DNA of 64,000 nt, taken from Liolophura sinensis (Eukaryota > Mollusca > Polyplacophora > Chitonida > Chitonidae). The position numbers and the translations under genes are program-made. A model generated the notes under the pieces. The model was not told the DNA's origin and did no database searches. It saw only the letters and a list, made by a program, of their open reading frames with translations. Shown here one piece after another: positions 24,587-35,700 of this stretch (position 1 is its first letter; each line of letters starts with the position of its first letter). Location of the stretch: the NCBI RefSeq assembly GCF_032854445.1, contig NC_088300.1, positions 19,881,608 through 19,945,607 on the forward strand, in the 5' to 3' direction.

Positions 24587-24630
24587 CAATTATGTAAGTG
24601 AAAAATTCTTGTGGAGTGTAGAATCAACCC
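24587..24630 (+). mobile_element. SINE type 1 tail remnant
   Basis: ATGTAAGTGAAAAATTCTTG then TGGAGTGTAGAATCAACC matches the last ~40 bp of type-1 SINEs (TATAAGTGAAATATTCTTGAG, TACGGCGTAAAACACC) with changes. No other part remains. Confidence 0.4.
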
Positions 24631-26388
24631 GGTGAGCAAAGAAGACCTTTCCTTACAACTCTACAATAGACGAAGAACACAAACCAGGAAGCTGCAAGAA
24701 CGCTTCATCTTTCAGAAAACTTCCTGTGAACAAACCACTCAGCTTTGCATAAATTAACTTTGACTGACACCCATGCAAGTGCCTTAGAACACACTTACAC
24801 CTTAACCACAGCTCACACGCAAAAGAGGTATTGTAGTTCTAAAATACTCTCATGGACAAGGATTCAACCTCAACACAGTGACAAATGAACAAAAAGTCTT
24901 GTTTTAATATACTTGAAACACTGATATAATGAAGTAACAATAAAAAGTAAAGCTTCATATTACATTAACAATATACATCATCTTCATCAGCCAGTATAAC
25001 ATGGTTAAAATTGTTACAGTTCCAGTAAAAACAATATATATAATGTTATCAGGAGATGGAGGCATGAGATTTACATCAACTGTACATGGTTGTTGATACA
25101 CTTACCAAAGATGGTAACAGAGTACCTTTGGTAAAGATTTCATCACAGACTTTAATTGGCTTTCAGAGTTATTTATAAAGACAGAAAAAAAACCCCCAAA
25201 AAGCAAAAAACAATTACCCCTCACCTTACCACAACAGTGTAACTGTAAAAAAGAGAAGGGGAAAACTATGGCCTACTTATGACATGCAGAGACATGTGAT
25301 TTACCTTGGTTTTGTCAAACTGATAATATAAAATAAAATATCAAAATGGTCCCCAATTAGATGTATGTTTGATTCTTTATGGGCAAAACTTAGATCACAA
25401 GACTTGAACAAGTCTGCATCAAGGGACAGGATAAAAGTCAGAAACAGGCACAAGAAATATTCAAATTTTTGGAACAAGCTCATAACATGATTGGCTACAT
25501 GCACATTAGTTGTTGAGATAATACCATTAGATAAGGGCAAGTATCAAAGCACTAAACATCTGAAAGTCAACTCTCCACCAATGAAAAACATTGTTTCTTG
25601 AACTTGCTGTCCTTCCTAATAGCTTCGGTATCTTCAGCTGTCTATAATCTGCACCTTACTAACCATTCCCAACATGACAAATCTCCTTTTAGCTGCTAAG
25701 CTGCTACATTTTGCTGCTCATGAACAACTAAACTGCTACATGTAGCATCACAATTCTAACCATGCACAAAAGATAAGCAACACATAAAATGAGTAAAAAT
25801 ATGCGACTATACTGAGATTAATTTCGATGGCAGAAAGCACGATTTTAACACGGGGTGTCAAGTTTGATATCAAGCCGGTCATATTATTCAAGGGGGTAAC
25901 ACCTTGGGTTATTTTAGAAGTTTAACAAGTACAGTTATGTCCCTTGATAAACGTGTTCAACACCCCAACCACTGCTTATCTCTGTAAAGCACAACAAAAA
26001 TCATTATATGTAACAAGTGATATGGATTCACAGATATTACTTACTTTCTTCTTGTTATGATAACAAAGCTACAAAAAAAAAAAAAATAAGGAGACTGTGG
26101 TTTGGGACTTCACATCCTACAATATAGGACATCCTACAATATAGGACCAACCCTTCTGGTTTGTTCATATTACAAACCTAACATTGTACATTTAGATGGC
26201 CATCTTGCTTTCCCCAACAAGGCATTCAGGGAACACAGATAGCTCACCTAAATGAGCAGTTCATAAAACTGTATAATGTTCGAGTCATGTGATACGTTCA
26301 AACATTGACCTTTAAACCAAGATAAAGTAGCGTGATTGATATTGTCATACACAGATATTATTCTCTGATTATTTAGAGCTAAAATCTT

Positions 26389-26445
26389 GAGTGAGTGCTT
26401 GGGATTTAACGTCGTACTCAACAATTTTTCAGTCATATGACGACT
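26389..26445 (-). mobile_element. SINE type 2 tail fragment
   Basis: GAGTGAGTGCTTGGGATTTAA then CGTCGTACTCAACAATTTTTC and AGTCATATGACGAC. It is almost identical to the tail of the full type-2 copy at 35252-35603 and is cut off right after the tail domain. Confidence 0.75.
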
Positions 26446-26579
26446 AAAATGTTGACATTAAATCAACAAGAAAGGCCAAAATTATTATACTGTCACATCT
26501 ATGACTGTTTATCGTATGTGTGAAGATTGTAGAAAAGTAAAAGACACTGGGGGGATTTCGTGCACAAATTTACCGCAGA

Positions 26580-26765
26580 GGTCTCTGATATGCAAATCGT
26601 GAACTGCATTTGCCAATCTATGTACTACGGGTAGCAACTGCAACCCTGTGAATGGCTGAGTAAATGTTGAGCTATGAGGTAAAAAAAAACTTTCTTGGTC
26701 TTTGATATGCAAATTGCTACTGATGATTGGCTATCTTTGTACAATGGGTGGCAACTGCAACCCTC
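26580..26765. repeat. Two diverged copies of a ~117-bp unit
   Basis: GATATGCAAAT at about 26587 and 26704 is followed in each copy by GGGTAGCAACTGCAACCC or GGGTGGCAACTGCAACCC at about 26629 and 26746. Each copy includes the octamer ATGCAAAT. Confidence 0.6.
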
Positions 26766-28664
26766 TGATTTGCGCCCCTCCCCCACCTCACAGTACATTT
26801 TTATTTCATACAGGTGCACTATAAAGTAGTTTTGAAGTAACATCATATGCTTCACAATTTGAAATTTGAATTTCATGATCTTATTTGATTGGTAGATACC
26901 TAGACAGCTGATCCACTGAAATTTACGATTTTCTTTTGAAGACTGTATTTGTGGCCTTTGAATCAATAGAAATGTACCTATGAAGTTATATCGGATGGAC
27001 AGTTTCTACCAGGAAATGACCTGGAAGCATGGTGATACGCTGATCTGGCACAAGATGGATGCTGTGGTTACACAAGGAATATTTATGGTAGTTCAGTATT
27101 AACTGTTCACTGCGTATACCCAGAAGATCTTATTCATCTCTCCACAGTACTGAGGCTTCAGATTACAATTCAGAGCTCCATACATCTATCTTCTCACAAT
27201 TTACATGTATCTGATTGTGAACATTCTCATTTGGTATCTATATTTGTGTCTGTATCTATATTAATGAGAAAATCAGAAAAACTTGACAGATTTTTTTAAA
27301 TACCTATCTTGGTCGAAGATTAAATACTTTGTAAATCCTGACTTCGTTAAAATCAACAGATCAGCTAAAAATTCTTGTCCCTGTACATTTACTTTGACAA
27401 TTCAGCACTGACGGTAGGGTGAAAAAATCATACATGTATTGATGGATTGTTTACATAAAATGACGGTTCACTACAAATTCTTAGTACATAGAGCTGTGTC
27501 ATGCTAAAAACAAATGTGTAGCCTTCTGCTCTCTGCCACACCCTCTACCATTATTGGGGAAAAATTGTTGTGAAATGTATAGGCAAGTGAACTTTAAAAC
27601 TCTATCTGACCTGTTTTACAAAGACAGTAACCATCATGACCACACATACTGTGAAAATATGTTGCCATGATATTTATGCTTCAACAGTACCCTCCTCGCA
27701 AGAACTGGCCATGGAGAAAATTGTGCAGTGCTTGGAACATCAACAATATCACAATACACTTTGCCAACCCAGTGCAAGCTGAGGGTAATATCAGAGGGCA
27801 GAGGGTACACGTTGTGATATTAAAGGAATGTGCTCACACTCACTAGTGTCTGTATATCCACAGACAATTCTTCATTGGGCAGATATTAGTCTTTTGACTA
27901 CAATATAAAAGTTACATATCATAACAGTAAATATGTATCTCCAGCAGCATGATCATAGCTGCACTTGATAGTCACTTTCAGTATTAATAAGTAGACAATG
28001 GTCGATATGTACCTTTTTCACTGAACGTTAATGTATAACGAGTTGAGTATTTACATCAGCTTACATACACCTGCATTTTTTTAAAAAAAAAAAAGAAATG
28101 TCAAGTACAGCACATGTGTACATGATAAAAGATTTTACATGATTTAAGTCCCTGAATGTAGCATTTAATCTCCTTGCAACACTGTACAAAAATGTAACAC
28201 AGTAATGGGGTTATATAAATGTAGCAGTCATACACCTAAGAGTGCAGTCAATCATGACAAAGCGGCAGCCCTTCAACGGCATGCGATAAAATCATGAGAA
28301 ATAAGTAATGTGGACATCTCTTCATATCTACCATGAACATTATATCCGAAAAAAAATGTCACTGCACAAAGGCATATAAACCACAGTTTGTCCTCTGTGA
28401 AAGCATATTATGATGACCTTGAAAATGGCGTAAATCATATTATGACGCAGCTTATCCAAATGGCCTATCTATCTGCTCGTTAAGACAAAGGTACATGTAT
28501 TTGGTAAGGCTGGTTCAGGACTAGTAACAAAATCTTTGATAAGTCTGTCATCAACCAAATGTGGGTATAGTGAAGCATTTTACAGCACAGACACAGCTGA
28601 GGCCATGAGTATCACAGCTGAGAGCCAGGGCATATTGATAACAGCTTATATTACACAATCCCCT

Positions 28665-29470
28665 GTATGTTAGACATGTCAGCTCCATCAGACACAGATC
28701 TCACCTAAGGGTTAGACATGTATGCCCCATCACTAACATATCCCAGATTAGATAGAGGCTCCATCACATACAGATCTCACCTAAGGGTTAGACATGTCGG
28801 CTCCATCACATACAGATCTCACCTAAGGGTTAGACATGTAGGCTCCATCAGTAACATATCTCACATCAGATAGAGGCACCATCAGTAACATATCCCACAT
28901 TAGTTAGAAGCTCCATCAGTGACAGATCTCACCTAAGGGTCAGACATGTAGGCTCCACCAGTAACATATCTCACATCAGATAGAGGCACCATCAGTAACA
29001 TATTCCACATTACTTAGCAGCTCCATCAGTGACAGATCCAATCACAGATCAGACAGAGGCTCCATCAATGACAGATCCCATTTCAGATCAGCTAGAGGTT
29101 CCATCAGTGATACATCTCAGATCAGACAGAGGTTCCATGAGTGATAGATCCCTCCTCAGATCAGATAGATGACTCCATCAATGACAGATCCCAACTCAGA
29201 TCAGACAGAGGTTCCATGAGTGATAGATCCCTCCTCAGATCAGATAGATGACTCCATCAATGACAGATCCCAACTCAGATCAGGCAGAGGCTCCATCAAT
29301 GACAGATCCCATTTCAGATCAGCTAGAGGTTCCATCAGTGATACATCTCAGATCAGACAGAGGTTCCATGAGTGATAGATCCCTCCTCAGATCAGATAGA
29401 TGACTCCATCAGTGACAGATCCTACCTTAGATTAGACAAGTAGGTTGTGTCAGTGACAGATCCCACATCA
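28665..29470. repeat. Degenerate 37-42 bp minisatellite 3' of Dispatched
   Basis: About 20 units of the form CTCCATCAGTGACAGATC then CCACCTCAGATCAGATAGAGG, with subtypes (ACCTAAGGGTTAGACATGTAGG; TTTCAGATCAGCTAGAGGTT). A block with CCATGAGTGATAGATCCCTCC occurs at about 29131, 29209 and 29364, showing higher-order duplication. Diverged copies may continue to about 29700. It lies 300-1100 bp beyond the Dispatched stop codon. Confidence 0.8.
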
Positions 29471-29759
29471 GATCAGAGAAACAGACAGAGACAGCTGTAT
29501 CAAGTGGCACCTCAAATCAGCCAGAAAAGGAATCTACCAATGACAGACCCACATCAAATCACATACAGGCAGAGTTTAACATCAGCAGAAATCAGACTGA
29601 ATAGTTGCTCTACAAAGGCTGGTATCACACCTGATCAGATAGAGGTTTTACCAAAGACAGATTTACAACAAATCATGTACAGGCAGCATTAAGAAAAGAT
29701 TGACATTGAGGTTTCAGCACATCATATCTAAGGATTCTAAGAGTGACAAATGTCTATCA

Positions 29760-32700
29760 TCAGGCAGACTGAGGCTTTACCAGTGGTAGGTCTTTAACAG
29801 GAAGACTGTCTGCTTTGATGAGACCATCAGCTGTGATGGGTGTGACACAAGACTCCGTGTCGGCTCCGTTAAGCGTGGTGAAGACAGCAACAGGGCAATG
29901 GTCCAGGATCAATGTCTGCTCTCTGTTCCCGGTGTGGTTCTCCAGGTCACACACACCTTCCTTGTTTAAGTTGGGTGTCTGAGTCTCAAACGTCACATGG
30001 ACTTCTCGTCTGGGAAGAACGGGGCTATCCTGGGTGTGGGTGCGAGTATAAGATGTGCGCTGGCGGTGCCGGTTAGAATGGTGCTGAGGCTGATGATGGT
30101 GGTGGTGATGACGATGGTGCCTTGTGTCAAGCCCTTCAGTCAGGGGCTCCAACTCGTGGCTTTCACTGGTCGGGTGGTTTGGGTAACTCGTGCTTGAGCT
30201 GGACAGCGTCGACTCGGATAAGGCATAAATGGTCTTGTCGACGTGTTCGCGATGAGAAGGTGAGCAGCAGTCCAGGGACGGCCAATGAAACTGGCCAAAG
30301 CCTCCCTGTGGTCCAAAACTACGTAACAAGGCCTGGAAAAAGAACGTGGAATAGATCCAGCTAATAGACATCATCAACATCAGAAACGTACCGAACTGTT
30401 TGTAGACTAGGACAGATGAGGGTAGCATGAGTGCCCCAGCCAGGAATGTAGTAACAGAGGCCATGGTTATGGCACTCCCAGTGTGACCTATAGAACATAC
30501 CACTCTCATTTCCCTGTCAAGGTCCGGAGAGAGGCGGTATGCGACCCCGTAATGGAGAGTGTAATCCACAGACATGCCCACGGCTATAGTGATCACTACA
30601 GACTCTAGGACGTTCAGTTCCCAACCCAGCAGTACTAGAGAACCAATTGTGGCAAATATGATACAGGCAATGGTGAGTACTGCGAAGAGGCTGATCAGCA
30701 CATTAAGTGTGGTGAAGAATATGACCACCGCTGCCACCGCCACCGAGACCCCAATGGCCAGCGGCGTGCCATAGGCCAGGCTGTTCTGAAGGTCGTAGAA
30801 GGCAAAATCACTGACAAACCAACCTCCATTCATTTCCTTTGGGGCACTGATCATTTCCTCTGTGGCCCAACGGTTTACTCTGGTGTAAAACTCACTCATT
30901 TTGTCATAAGAGAGCGAGAAGGGAACGTTACTGGTGAATTCTACAATCAAGGCACTGATTTTGCCATTGGTGAACCGTGGTCCCGGGGACTGCCTGGTGT
31001 AGTGGACCCACGGCATGTCCATCAGACTTGGAATGTAGTGGCTAAGACAGCGGTTCAAGACATCCTCGGAATACGGGAATGGATTTTCCTTACAGCAAAC
31101 ATCTGAGCTCCCCATACAAGGCTTGTCCATGTACTTAATGAAGTTTTCCAGGAAACAATTGGTTAGCTGCATTCCTGGGGATAATTGGTAAAAGTCCTGT
31201 CGTCGAAAACGCTGACAGAATTCCAGCAGCCAACGCTGAGCCTTGGGTGTGCTCAGCTTAAACTGACCATCAAATTGTAGTGTACCCTGATTCTTGGGTT
31301 CAAGATGGTTGCCATTGTCAACAGCACGAAGGCCCCAAATGATCCTGATAGGCATCTGGGACATAGTTTCACTTCTGGCTATTTCAAAGTCAAACTGTTT
31401 AACCATTTCAAAGTCATATACCTCCATCAAATTATCGCCTGCAAATAACCGGAATTCTCTGGAAGAAGGCAACTGTAACTTTGGATAGTAAAATATCACA
31501 ATGATTCCACAGACTCCAAGGCATCCAAGGGTAATGATCCAGAAACAACGTAATTTAATCACTAAACATGGTAATAGCTTTTCAAACAATATCCTTGACC
31601 AATCAGAAAACGAGTTGTACACTCGGTAAGGAAATTGACATATATAGCCACATACTACGCTCTTGGAGGTATAAAATTCTGGTCCATAGCAAAAAGAACA
31701 GTTGCACCATTTCTCGTACACAACAATTGTGGCTGGAATCCATGTCACCATGAAAACATAATTGGCCAGCATGGCGGTGCCTGCAAACACACTAAAACAT
31801 CGAATAGCAGTAATGTTACTGACGTAGTTTGCAAAAAAAGCAGCAGCTGACGTAAGGCTTGTGACTAGCATGGAAAGTGTTGAATGTCTAAGAGTATCTG
31901 TGATGATTTTCTCCAGGGTTCCGTTGTTCCGCTCAGACTTGGACAGTTGCCAGACTTTGCAGTAGATTAAGACGTCGTCAGCACCTATCCCGATCATGAT
32001 TATCACCGTCACCATGTTCATGAATGGAAAAAACTTAATCTCAAACACCAACATGTACATGAAGTAGGCGATTTGCAATGACCAAAACACGGACAAGACT
32101 GCCATGACTGTGATGAACACGGACAGAGAGTAAAGCCAAATGGTGATGAAGATGACACAGGCGGCCACTATCAGCCACAATGAATCTGCGATAAGGTACT
32201 GATCAAACAGGAAAGATTTCACCCCAAAATTGGCACCTGTGATGTGAACGTTTCTATGACGGTTCTGCTGATCTTCTAAATGGCGGTATAAGTCCACAGC
32301 AGCTATACTCCTAGCGATGGGAAGAAAAGTCACAGAGAAAGTGAGTTGAGGAGGCTTGGATTTATCCCTATCAGGGCGCAGGAAGTGAATGTCTGTAAGG
32401 TAATGAAGAATGGAGTAGACAGCATGATGCTGGACACACTGTGATGAGGCATTCCCACAGACAGCTCCAGGTTCACATGGCTTGTTCAGCTGGCCGCTGT
32501 GGTAAAAATCTGCACATGACAACAAAAGTTCCATTACATTGTCCACATCTGATTGCACAATATCCTCGCAAAACGTCTTGTTGCTCAGAAGTGCGATGTA
32601 GTTGCCTAGAGACCAGCTTAGGCAGCACTTCCGTCCAAGCTTGTCACAGATTTGGTTGATTTTCCGCCGTGAGAAAGACTTTTGTAGTCGGTTTTCCAAA

Positions 32701-32782
32701 ATGCACATGGACTGGATGTTTGATAAGGTAAAAAGGCTCTCTTCATTCACAGCAGAGAAAACAATTCTGGCATAGTTAGCAT
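29760..32782 (-). CDS. DISP1: Dispatched terminal 3-kb exon
   Basis: One exon of 3023 nt, as in vertebrate DISP1, where the last exon is also very large. It starts after TTATTTCAG and finishes the Asp codon of the previous exon (P-D-ANYARIVF). Counting from the Met at 32750: cysteine-rich loop-1 segment 1-180, sterol-sensing-like five-span block ~185-345 with G-A-D-D at 256-259, TM7 ~400-422, second large loop ~425-660 and last five spans ~660-810 with Asp729. After SFGPQGGFGQ the cytoplasmic tail is low-complexity, including a His-rich run at 878-891. It ends DLPLVKPQSA. Confidence 0.95.
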
Positions 32783-35700
32783 CTGAAATAAAAACACATA
32801 AAGATTAGTTAGTCGAAATTAGTGTCATCTAAAATTTCCTTTATAATACACTACATGTATTTCTTCAACCTTATTGCAACTTTGAATGCAAACTTATTCT
32901 CCAAAAAGTTTGATCATGGTGTTAATCATATTTGGTGAGTTACCTACCATCATGTTTCACTTGTAGGGTAATTAGTTTAAATTATAGAATTGACCCATTA
33001 GCATTTCCTCCACTTCTGATACATTCTTTATGCTTCTCCCAAAGACTTACTGGCTGTACCACCATGTCCAGAGAAGTTGAAATCTAATTAAACTGGATAT
33101 TGTTTGGCTTCATGAGACACGACCTAGACAGAGTGAAATCTGGGTAACTCTGATTGACCCACTACCACTGGGCATGTTACTGTACAAAGATATTACCAGG
33201 CAGAATAAGGTGATGGTCAACTGAGAAAGCACTGATTCAGAATTTCAATGTGAATGTTACTGCAGAAACACATTACCAAGATGTGATAAGAGGTTTGACT
33301 GGGTTAGTGCTACCCTGCATGATCCTGTACAAAGATATGATCTTCATCTGCATAGGACATGAACCAGTACTGAATTTCACTTGTCATGACACTGAACAAA
33401 TATCGTACCAGGCGTGTCTGCGCAGAATCCTCTGTCTAAGTTGTTGTTCCATTTGTTTGCCATGTCATCCTCCTCTTCGTCCTCATCATTGGTGCTGTTC
33501 TGACCTTGCAGACGATTACGCTGTTTCTTCCGCTTGCGGGCCTTATTTCCTTTGCGCTGGTTTTGCCGTGTACGCTGTTTGATGTTGTCATTTTGCTGGT
33601 AAGGGTATGGGGTCAAGGTCACCAGGTTATCAAGGTCCATCAGCAGGTTGTTGTAGGTTATAAGGCGATCGCTGATTTCTGTTCCACGCGACTCAAATCC
33701 CTACAGATTAAAGTGTTACTTTTTAGTTTGCAATTAGTGATTTTGCGACATTTAAGAGTGACTTGATAATACTGTTTCCATTACCTTGCATTTATTACTA
33801 ACAACACTGACTGCTAAGTAAAAACCTGTATCCCCTGTAAAAGGTAGGGGATTTGTGCAAAAACTGTTTTATTGTACTTCACCTAAAGATTGATATGTAA
33901 ATATGCACTTTCAGAAAGCCGTAAAGACCTTAATATGATAACACTTTTGTCTGATAAGAAATGCATCAGACTTCACTCAAGTGGCCTATAAAATGAAAGA
34001 ACCAATCATAATCCAGCAAAATGTGTGATTTGAAAAATCCTTAACTTGAAGGGAAAATGATTTTTTGACTGCTTTAAACACATTTCTGGACACCTAACCT
34101 TATTTCACAGCATGTTTCATTACCAATGTCATAAAACAGCTTCCTTATATACAAGGAGTAGTAACTAGAATTTGGAACTTTCATCTATGTTTCTATTTTC
34201 ACATAACTGTAGTCATAATTACTCTGCTAAGGCCACGGATTTACATATTTACATCAATACACAATACACTCAGTCATGTAAGTTCAAACACAAAATTGGA
34301 CACCATGAACTGAACATACCAATTTTCATACACATGCATATGAACATATTGGAAGAAACAAATAGAATAACTGGTAAAATCATGAAGGATTGCGCAATAC
34401 ACTCTATCGTGTGCATGATAAAAATACTCGAGTACTAGCTTACAGCTCTGGGATCCTCGAAGTCCGTTTGTCCCCCACAGTGATAGAGACCACGAGGCAG
34501 GTCCACAACCACAAACACTACAGCAATGACAACATACGGGTAGTGGGCTAGTATCCTCGCGTAGCTGCCAACACAAAAGCATTTTTTACGTATTAACTGA
34601 CCTAAAGTGTCATGTCTTGATATAAACTGTATTCTATAAAATGAATCGGAAGCTGGAGTCCACGGGGTGGGTGAAGAAAACGGTCCTCCCAACGTTATTG
34701 CATAGGAAAATGCCTATTTTGAATTGCTGTCAGCTGTCTTGTATCTGTTGGATTTATATAATTTTCAGTCTTGCAGATAGCCTGAGTATTTCTGCAGAGC
34801 TTTCGTGAAGTTATTTTGTACAACTAAGCCTTACTGGTCACTAGCAAAGTGACGAAAAGTGGCTTTTTCCCCAATGCTTTAACACTGGGCTGCCATTTTG
34901 TTGTAGACACAAAAAAGGGTGGTCACGTGACCTCCAACTTCCGACCCATCTTACAGAATTAAACTTCATAGCAGTCATCTTGTAGAGGATAATGAAGGCT
35001 GGAGAAGAGTCATCTGTAGATACTTGTATCTCGTTTCTCATTATACTCATTATATCATAATGTAGAGTACAGCCCAGATCAAAATGAAAAGTTATCAGGT
35101 TTTCTACCTACTATCTATCGGCTGTCTCTCTCGATTTTACCTCGTTTTCCCCCTTCCCCCGTTAACTTATATTACCGAGACGGTTTACCGCCATAGTGGA
35201 TGTCTGAGTGTATAGAGGATGTGTTTCAAGCTTAAAACTCTTCTTGACGTGGAGTGAGTGAGTGTTTGGGGTTTAACGTCAGACTCAACAATTTTTCAGT
35301 CATATGACAACGAAGGAATCCTTAGAGTGTATGTAATGTGCCTCCTTGTCGCAGGACTGATTTCCACTCTTCTATCTAGTGCTGCTTCACTGAGACGACT
35401 AACTGAAGGCAAGTAAGCTGCCCCGCCCAAGCCATTATACTGATATGGGTCAACCAGTCTTTGCACTATCCCCTTCATCCTGAATGCCAAGCGAGGAAGT
35501 TACAACTTCCTCTTTTAAAGTCTTAGGTGTGACTCGACCCAGAATTGATCCTGGATTACCGTTCCTGAAGCGGACGCTCTACCAACTGTACTATCCGGGC
35601 CGGTCTCTTGATATGTACATATCCGAACCATCTCGTAACTAATAATGTGAGCATTCCAGTTCTATGTAATTAAAAATTCCAAACTCATCTAAACTAACAA

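Larger units (their letters stand above)
21703..24900. other. Intergenic region with SINE fragments
   Basis: No exon with supporting splice sites was recognised on either strand. Contents are a SINE at 22754-22889, a very short SINE-tail insertion at 23780-23835 and a tail remnant near 24587-24630. Both strands of 24006-24363 are open for about 100 codons, but neither translation looks like a known protein. Confidence 0.5.
24901..28660. other. AT-rich non-coding flank 3' of Dispatched
   Basis: No exon seen. It may hold part of the Dispatched 3' UTR or lie beyond it. A minus-strand AATAAA lies at 26800-26805, but no polyadenylation site can be assigned. It contains a SINE tail fragment (26389-26445), a diverged two-copy repeat (26580-26765), poly-A near 26071-26087 and 28079-28094, and the tandem word CATCCTACAATATAGGA near 26112-26146. 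Confidence 0.45.
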
